In this document: positions 31,671 through 37,938 of the stretch, in pieces
How the letters are laid out: each line of letters begins with the position of its first letter
Position numbering within the stretch: the stretch's first letter is position 1
NCBI GenBank assembly: GCA_004335635.1
Contig: QAXH01005780.1
Coordinates: 5,034-42,971, forward strand
Direction of reading: 5' to 3'
Source: Chloromonas sp. AAM2
Taxonomy: Eukaryota; Chlorophyta; Chlorophyceae; Chlamydomonadales; Chlamydomonadaceae
DNA length: 37,938 nt
The notes under the pieces: generated by a model
The model's input: only the letters and a program-made list of their open reading frames with translations
Told to the model about the DNA's origin: nothing
Database searches by the model: none
Made by a program: the position numbers and the translations under genes

Positions 31671-31699
31671 TGTGCTGACATGTATGGAACTTGCATCAG
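31671..31699. repeat. 29-nt dispersed repeat, copy 2
   Basis: 28 of 29 positions match 23098-23126, in the same orientation. Flanks on both sides are unrelated, so the shared unit is short. Confidence 0.85.
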
Positions 31700-32994
31700 C
31701 AGTCAATGTCGTGATCCCTAATCTCATTGGGTGACTCCGTATGTGAGGTGTGAGAACAACACAAAATCAAAACTGAACTGCAGCTGACTAGGCCGTATAC
31801 AGCAACTCAACCTTCCGGCTGACTGAACAAAAAGGGCCAGACAGAAGAAGGCTTTTTTTAATCTAGAGCTGTGATTTCTCCAATTAACTTCAGCGTGCTT
31901 TATGAGGATACTGCTGGAGGCTCAGTCCCGAAGGTGAACGTGTTGCTTCTGTCTTTACAGGGCTCTGTAGACATGCCGCCTCGCTATTGTGCATGGCTGA
32001 GAGGCTGTTTGTGTTTGTCGGAGTCACCCTGGCTGCTTTGAGACTGTCAGTCAGGCTGTGCCGTTGCTCTCGTCTGGTCTAGCATGGGAAGTTGCGGCCT
32101 AGGCAAATGGTACAGCCGGCAAAGCCTTACAAACTCTTACATCTCAAGAATTGACCAAAAGAGGTTGGCAACATTCGCCATAAAGCAGAAGACAACCAAG
32201 CACGCAACTCTTCACTCACCAGCTGACACAAATACCTCAACTTCACAACACCATTTAATCAATGGGTAACACAAAAACATGACAACTCCAGCAATGAGTA
32301 ATCAACAACTCTCTCTTGACTCACACCAATTGATATCAAACCATGAAATTGGGCGTCAGCAACGGAGGGCCAGCATGGAAATCAATACGCCACAGGCGGC
32401 CCAGCCGTCAACTAACCACAACGCAGGGAGACCAACAGAGGCCCAGCTTGAGCATCACAATGACACATCAAGATAAAGTGGCCACTACAAGTGCGTCACA
32501 GGAAATCAAAGCTGTGCTACCAGCAACCATGCAACAAAAACTTGGAGGTGCCATTCGGTCAACCGAGCAACACAGCTTGATAGACTGGAGAGTTCAGCCA
32601 TAGCCATTCTTGGAGATGGAAGGGGCCAGCCCAACAAATGTGCATCATATCTCACCTCATGCTTACAGAAGCATGAGGTAGGGGAACCGAGCCTGTGTGG
32701 TCAGCATTACCTGAACCCAGTGCATGGCAACGAACCAAGCAGGACAGCAGGAAGCAAAGTACGTACGCCTGACCAGTCCGTGCACATTGCATGCATGTGG
32801 CAAAGGTCGGCACTCAGCCTGTCCTGTGTTCGGGTTGAATTGGCATAGCATCTATATCTGCCAAAAAGTACCTACACAGGTTTCCCTGGCACTACTCACT
32901 AAGCCGCAGCTCTACTCTCACGCGTGCAACAACACACCAGGCAAGGTCATGCCTAGTTCCTAATAGCTATGCTGCATGTCATGTCTGTCTAGGC

Positions 32995-32999
32995 TTACA
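32995..32999 (-). terminator. Putative poly(A) signal TGTAA for the unknown 218-aa gene
   Basis: TGTAA on the minus strand, about 197 nt downstream of the stop at 33196. Confidence 0.45.
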
Positions 33000-33195
33000 G
33001 CTTCTGTATCTGAGCACACCTCATCCAGGGAGTACCTCATTGAGCATGCCTCTGCGATGATTCAAAATGGAAATCAATGCTCAGATCCGCCTACGTACGC
33101 CGCGTTGGGCATGTCAGTGGTGCATCTTGTGTGCGCATCAGTGGGCGCATTTCGTAGAGCTAACGATCAAGAACGACGTCCCTGCTGTATGCTGA

Positions 33196-34073
33196 TCAAT
33201 CAAGTGTGCAGGCTGCGCTGCGATCTTCTCTTATGCTGCCGTAAAAGTGCGCCGAGATGGGCGCTCCTACCTCCCCCCACATCACAGGAAAGGTCTCCAC
33301 GCCAAGACAGGCTGGGAACGCGAAGCTATCACGTTCATCCGTCCCGATGGTAAAGCTTGAGACGTCCTCCTCATCTGAGCCCGAACAAAAAAGGTCCATC
33401 GGTCCGCTGCTTGACGAACCGCTGTCCACCTCGTCCACCTCTTCCGATGACGGGCCAGCTTGCCACAAGCCCAAGCTAATCTCACTCTGCTGGGGGTATG
33501 CCTGCGTGCAAAGCACTTGTTGTCGATTGTCAGTGCGTGCCCGCCGGCGTATAGGCAACCGCTGTTGAACCTCAAACGCATTGAACTCTCACCTCCTGAT
33601 GTGAACCTTGAGCATGTGCTTCGACTCCTGTTGTTAGTGAATCCCACTGGTGTTGGTGTGTGGGCGCGCTCAGGCATTGGCTGCTCAGCCCAGCTGGGGT
33701 TGTTCTCGCAGGGCTGCTGCCGATACACTTCCTTCGCTTGCCACTGGGTGTTGCATCCAGGCCAACGAAGCCAAGGTGCCCTCGACCTGTGTGTGCTTCC
33801 TACAGCGGTGGGCACATCGGCCAGTGTACGCATGTTGAGGAAGGTGAACAAACGACATTTGACGTCTGGAGTGAACATGCGATGGCTGTATGCATTGATG
33901 ATGAACTGTTTAGGCTGAACTGCACGTACCTTGTGTTCAAGTGTCCTCGAGCGCCGATGGCCGGTCCGAGGGGCCCCACAGTCAGCTGCAGCAGCCAAGA
34001 GCAGCAGGCCATCACTAAGCCCCATCAGCATTTCTGCGGCTTCGCAGGCCTGCATGGTGGATGAAGCTGCCAT
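33196..34073 (-). CDS. Unknown protein with NLS-like motif and acidic tail, 3 exons, 218 aa
   Basis: Not recognised. Exons in mRNA order are 34073-33930, 33799-33593 and 33501-33196 (TGA). The two introns have GTACGT and GTGAGA donors, CTGTAG and CACGCAG acceptors, and all junctions are phase 0. Exon 1 opens MAASSTMQACEAAEMLMGL and ends with a basic segment (TGHRRSRTLEHK). Exon 2 has PSGKRRKC, a plausible nuclear localisation signal, in a Ser/Thr/Pro-rich region. Exon 3 is acidic and Ser-rich (SSEEVDEVDSGSSSS, then GSDEEDVSS), with no basic run. The ATG at 34073 sits in a good context (GCAATGGC). The composition suggests a nuclear regulator with an acidic region, but this is inference only. 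A TGTAA lies downstream at a normal distance. Confidence 0.6.
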
Positions 34074-34333
34074 TGCGGGGACGTTCACTGTTTACCAGCG
34101 TGTCAAGGGCACCACCAATGGACTTGCCAACTACTGGTTTAGAATGCCTTGTGTCTGAGGAGCAGGGGATTCGGAAGAGGCTCCACCTCAGCTCGAGCGC
34201 CACCTCGGCAAAACGTAAAAAGCGTGTCTGATCGCGCTGATCACGTTTCAATTTGGTGAGTGGTGCATCCTGCTCAATTTCGTTCTCCTAGGAAGCCATT
34301 TGCCAGCTTGATTCAATCTGTGATACCGCCAAC

Positions 34334-34369
34334 GGTAGGACACCTGGTAGGACACCTGGTAGCACACTT
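34334..34369. repeat. 12-bp tandem repeat, 3 copies
   Basis: Two perfect copies of GGTAGGACACCT are followed by one diverged copy (GGTAGCACACTT). Confidence 0.9.
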
Positions 34370-35011
34370 GGCTAACGCAACCAGGGACATTCACAGTGCA
34401 CACCAGAAAGCAAGTCCACGAGAATGGACCAAACATTGCATCCATTGCTACAGCCTAGTAAAGGAAATCTACCTGAGTCAGCAAGGCCTGGTGTGTTCCT
34501 TGTGGCTATCACCCCACAGCGCCCCGTCAGCAAAAGGTAACGAAGTCAATTTCAGCCATCAGTGGCCAACTTGTTTCAAATACTTAGTAGCGCAGCAGAA
34601 ATGACACATCTGCCAACTGGCCCATGTTGCTTCTTGACCCATTTGAAAGCATGCCGCACTGAAGCGATCATCAGAAGTGGAACTGGCCCTACCGTCTAGC
34701 CTCGCATGTATCTGTCTTCAATTGTCAGCGCATTCAAAGCTGTCGAGCTTGGTGGGATCATCCCAACACGTCATCAACACACCGGAAGTCTCACTTTGAT
34801 CCGCAAGGGCGTCATCTGATTGGTCGCGCCTGCCGTAGACAGTATCCCTGTCAGCCTTGGGGCCAGGATCCCTGCAGGCTATCCGCTTGCAGCAACATCA
34901 CAGAGATGCTGCCTTGTAGCTGCAAACCTAGCGTGTCTTCTTAGTAGTTGAAAGTAGAGCGTATCAATTCGAACGAGTGTTTGAGTTGTTGGTTTACCAC
35001 CACAGCTGAAA

Positions 35012-35056
35012 AGCAGCAGGAACGACAGCAGCAGGAACGACAGCAGCAGGAACGAC
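35012..35056. repeat. 15-bp tandem repeat, 3 copies
   Basis: Three perfect copies of AGCAGCAGGAACGAC. The period of 15 keeps any frame open, which produces spurious repetitive open frames on both strands. Confidence 0.95.
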
Positions 35057-35228
35057 ATGTACCCTTGGCCACATATGTACGAATCACATCCGTTAGAATG
35101 CGCATGCATTTGATTCCCCGCTAATTCGCTCAGAATGCTGTTTACGGTACACTGCCCCAAGCTGCATTTCTTTTTTCGTTTTTCAAAAGAGAACATGGTG
35201 GAACATGGTGGTTCGTTCAAAAGAAAAC

Positions 35229-35380
35229 GTGTAGTAGCTTAGTGGTGGATAACGGACCCTGCCCCAAAGCCGAACCAGACGGCCACCGGCTACTGTCTTT
35301 GGGGCTAGGTCGCCGTGCAGTAGCTTAGTGGTGGATAACGGACCCTGCCCCAAAGCCAGACCAAAAGGCCACGGGTGAGC
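35229..35380. repeat. 86-bp tandem duplication with a tRNA A-box-like motif
   Basis: Copies start at 35229 and 35315. The first 43 nt are almost identical (one difference), and the next 20 or so are diverged. Each copy contains TAGCTTAGTGGTGG, which fits the Pol III A-box consensus. No matching B-box was found at tRNA spacing. Confidence 0.85.
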
Positions 35381-35675
35381 ACCGCAATCAGCACGTTTAT
35401 TAGATAGGTTCAGCACACACCTGTTGATAACAGCACTAGCCTGTTGATGACTATTCTTCACATGAGGGGAGGGACTCCAGTTGTCCATGGTGCTGGTCCA
35501 TCAACAAGCCGACCCGCCCAACCAATTCTTTGCCTGCAGGGATGGCTGAGGACACCGGCATGGGCAAGTCGCTGCATGCCGCAGCAGCCACTGCCTGTCA
35601 GCCATGGCTGGCGCCAGTGCCAGCACCATAGAGAGGATGGTTGCCTAGCTACCGCCTGAGCTCCAGCCCATAGTG

Positions 35676-36884
35676 ATGGCCAAGCTGTCGGTCAGGGGCA
35701 GGGGAGGGAGGCACCCCGCGGCGGACCCGCGCAGTGTAGACCCAAACATGGACGAGAAAAAGGTGTGGTACATGAACGTAGCTTGAGGCAGCTGTGCTGT
35801 TATTGATGTTGATGTTGGTGCACCCTCAGCAACAACAGCAAAGTTGCTTGATTGATTAAGTGCCGCTATCAGCATGAAGACACTGCCACGCATGAAGGCA
35901 CTGCCATATGATCTCTCAATGGGCCCTGCGTCAAGTGCGAAGGCAACCAGTCAATGCATTGCGTGCTGCATGTGGTGGCAGCGTGCATGGATGTAGCGGA
36001 GACCGTTGAGCAATTGTGCACTACAAGCCAAACCCACGGTGTGACCAAATCAAAAGCCACACACACGCAAGAACCAACTTGAACCCAGGCCTGGTCACTC
36101 AACCTAGCCTGGCCGCTCCTTCTAGCCTGCTCGCCGATCATTGTTATCTTGTCCTTCAGGTTCGCCGCATCCTTGCCAACCGGCAGTCCGCGGCCCGCAG
36201 CAAGCTCAAGTCACGTGTGCTGCTGGAGACCCTGCGGGTGGGCAAGGACATGATGGCGGAGAGGCAGGAGACGGTGCAGGAGGAACTCACAAGGCTCACG
36301 AACCTGGTCAAGGTGAGGGACAGGTTGTGGTTAGGGTACGGATAGGGTAAGCATCCAGCAGGACAAACCATCCATTGAGCTGCTGTCTGGAGCACTGCTC
36401 TTGCTGCTCAAGTCTACTTTCAACTGCAAGCATATGAGCCCTGGCTGCCTGCATCTTTTGAGTTCATATGTGCACCTTTGCGCGATTGCCTCTGTTCTAC
36501 AGCCATAGCTCGACCGACAAGGTAGAACCTTGAATGCCTCAAATCCTCATGCCGATCGGCCCTTCACCTGACAAGTCTACTTTTGACACTCCTTTACAGG
36601 AACTAGAGGCACACAACGCACAGGAGCGACTGGAAGAGCGACTGGCGTTATCAGAGCAGTCCCGGGGACAGCAGTTGCAGCAGCACCAGCAGCGGCTGCA
36701 GCAGCTGCAGCACCAGTACCAGCATGGGCAGGCCCAGCCAGGGGAGCCAATACAGCCGCAAAATCAGCCACAGCACGAGCAACTCCAGCTGCATCCGCTG
36801 CCAGAAGCAACAACCGCTGCAGCTGTTGATGTAGATCATGAAGATCTGCAGCTCTGGTGGGCCGATGAAGACATGCAGCTGTAG
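35676..36884 (+). CDS. bZIP transcription factor (plant group I-like), 3 exons, ~174 aa
   Basis: A sequence-specific DNA-binding dimer. Exons are 35676-35762, 36160-36312 and 36600-36884 (TAG), all phase 0 with GTGTGG and GTGAGG donors. The basic region is VRRILANRQSAARSKLKSRV (30-49), with the invariant Asn and Arg in NRQSAARSK. Plant group I (VIP1/RF2a-type) factors share the RILANRQSAARSK core. The zipper runs from LLETLRVGKDMMAERQE through EELTRLTNLVKELEAHNAQ. The rest of exon 3 is Gln-rich (QQLQQHQQRLQQLQ) and ends acidic (DHEDLQLWWADEDMQL), like a transactivation region. The ATG at 35676 has a strong context (GTGATGG) but gives a short N-terminus (29 residues before the basic region), so an upstream exon may be missing. 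Confidence 0.82.
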
Positions 36885-37938
36885 CTCCCACCACAATCAA
36901 GCATCGACAGAGTTCAAAACGCTGCACATAAATGCCGGCTGTTCGACGATGTTACAAATCAATAAGCTATGTTGTGCTTGGGCACACCGAAGCACTCTTG
37001 GCACTTGGAGCCAGATTAAGCCATACACTCGATGCGTTGAAGTGCATTGTAGTGCACTCAAATAGGCCATAAGATCAAGCTTGGTTAGTGAGTTGGTTGC
37101 CCTGGAGAGTTGGTTACCGCTTCCAAGCGCAGCTCTCTTTTTATACTGCCTTCAGAATCCTTATGCTTTACCGTCACCTTCCTTTCTTGTAGCGACCCAC
37201 CTCAGCCTCTGCCCCCGCTAATTTTGACCTCACCTGTCTTACAAACCCGCTGATCCCTCCTTGAAGTTTCGATGCATCGCTCCATTCCAACTCTCCCTTT
37301 TGGCTTGCTCGGCGTCACACGTGCGCTTCATTCCATCCTCTTATTTTCCTTCTCATTGCTTGATCAGCATGCGACTGTCTGCCAAATTGCTTCTCGCCAG
37401 ACTGCTATTTTGATGATCACAAGGGAGACATATGTGATCACAGGGTACACGCAAACAAGTAGGCAGTACTACTTTCGACAATACTCAAAGATCAGGCCTT
37501 GATTCTTCCTTGGAACCTTGGAGGCTAAGTACAGCTTCCAGACCAAGTTTGCGTTGGAAACTTGTCTTGTTGTACAGTGGTTTGGTTGCTACGGACACAT
37601 AGAATGGCTTGCGATGGCTGGAAATGCCAGAAGCACATTTGGAGGGCTAGATAGCTGGTTCACACCTGTGTCTTGGAATTGGGGGGGATTACGCGTTCGC
37701 ATGACCCCACAAAGGAAGCCCACGCCCTGAATGCCACCATACTCCTCACCCTGCCTCAGCCTGCCCACACCCGGACTGCCTTCACACCGCCCTGACCAGG
37801 CCTGAGCAACATCCAGCACTAACCCCAGGAATGCGAGGCTAACATCAGTACATACTGATCGTTGGTAACAATCAACAATCTAGAGCTAGCGGCGGGCACC
37901 TTGCGCTCGGGCGTCACAACTCTGGTCTTCCGAATTCT
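36885..37938. other. 3' flank of the bZIP gene; no gene seen
   Basis: No exon, RNA gene or repeat could be supported in the last 1.05 kb. No TGTAA signal was found downstream of the bZIP stop on the plus strand, so the poly(A) site is unclear or uses another signal. Confidence 0.5.

Larger units (their letters stand above)
31045..33195. other. Intergenic region of about 2.1 kb
   Basis: No exon was recognised on either strand. It must include the dehydrogenase promoter at its left end and the 3' UTR of the unknown gene at its right. It contains a TTATC run (about 31355-31368) and the second copy of the 29-nt repeat (31671-31699). Confidence 0.5.
34074..35675. other. Divergent intergenic region with tandem repeats
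   Basis: This region separates the unknown gene (-) from the bZIP gene (+) and would hold both promoters. No exon was supported, although a short plus-strand open frame (MAEDTGMGKSLHAAAATACQ, from about 35541) could be an unplaced 5' exon of the bZIP gene. Three tandem repeats lie here. Confidence 0.5.

Noticed and set aside
34879..35220. Minus-strand ORF with repeated FLLLS
   Set aside because: It is produced by the 15-bp tandem repeat, whose period keeps the frame open; there is no other coding sign.
35229..35380. True tRNA genes at the TAGCTTAGTGG motifs
   Set aside because: No acceptor stem, anticodon arm or T-arm can be formed; only the A-box word matches.
35541..35640. Plus-strand MAEDTGMGKSLHAAAATACQ frame as exon 1 of the bZIP gene
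   Set aside because: The only in-phase donor would leave an intron of about 32 nt before the next exon, which is too short. It is kept only as a possibility.

Overview
This window looks like nuclear DNA of a green alga, most probably a chlorophycean of the Chlamydomonas/Volvox/Haematococcus type. That assignment is an inference. It rests on intron-dense genes with GT-AG introns and short exons, a plant-type PSTAIRE CDK, a plant-type group I-like bZIP, two proteins with apparent chloroplast transit peptides, and TGTAA poly(A)-like signals 3' of four genes. No rRNA, tRNA gene, CRISPR array or bacterial-style operon was seen. Most simple ORFs are shadows. The real genes had to be assembled exon by exon from splice sites, reading phase and family conservation.

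Layout. (1) 526-3838 (+): a plastid-type YqgE/AlgH (UPF0301/DUF179) protein, 8 exons, 315 aa. (2) 8325-4838 (-): a roughly 504-aa putative chloroplast membrane protein, 8 exons, with a plant-conserved multi-TM C-terminus; it is convergent with gene 1. (3) 8719-13754 (+): a calcyphosin-like EF-hand protein, 11 exons, 418 aa; it is divergent from gene 2 across 393 bp. (4) 13755-16643: intergenic. (5) 17921-16644 (-): a large Gln/Pro-rich exon of an unidentified gene, with candidate upstream exons to about 19.3 kb. (6) About 19.3-23.5 kb: poorly coding DNA with a SINE-like repeat and a coding-like segment interrupted by TAA. (7) 26743-23562 (-): CDKA, 8 exons, 305 aa. (8) 31044-27806 (-): a DHRS7-like short-chain dehydrogenase, 6 exons, 338 aa. 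(9) 34073-33196 (-): an unknown 218-aa nuclear-looking protein, 3 exons. (10) 35676-36884 (+): a bZIP transcription factor, 3 exons, about 174 aa.

The genes do not form a pathway. They mix plastid proteins (1, 2), cell-cycle control (7), calcium sensing (3), membrane-linked redox metabolism (8) and transcription (10, perhaps 5 and 9).

The most unusual feature is a repeat system. A roughly 140-155-nt element with a tRNA-like 5' head, a B-box-like motif and a T-run occurs at 4294 and 20363. At 4294 it directly abuts a 58-bp, 97% identical antisense copy of the CDKA catalytic-loop exon, including 15 bp of its intron. Several introns also hold decayed copies of neighbouring exon-intron junctions. 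This suggests that local duplication of splice-junction DNA is common in this genome.
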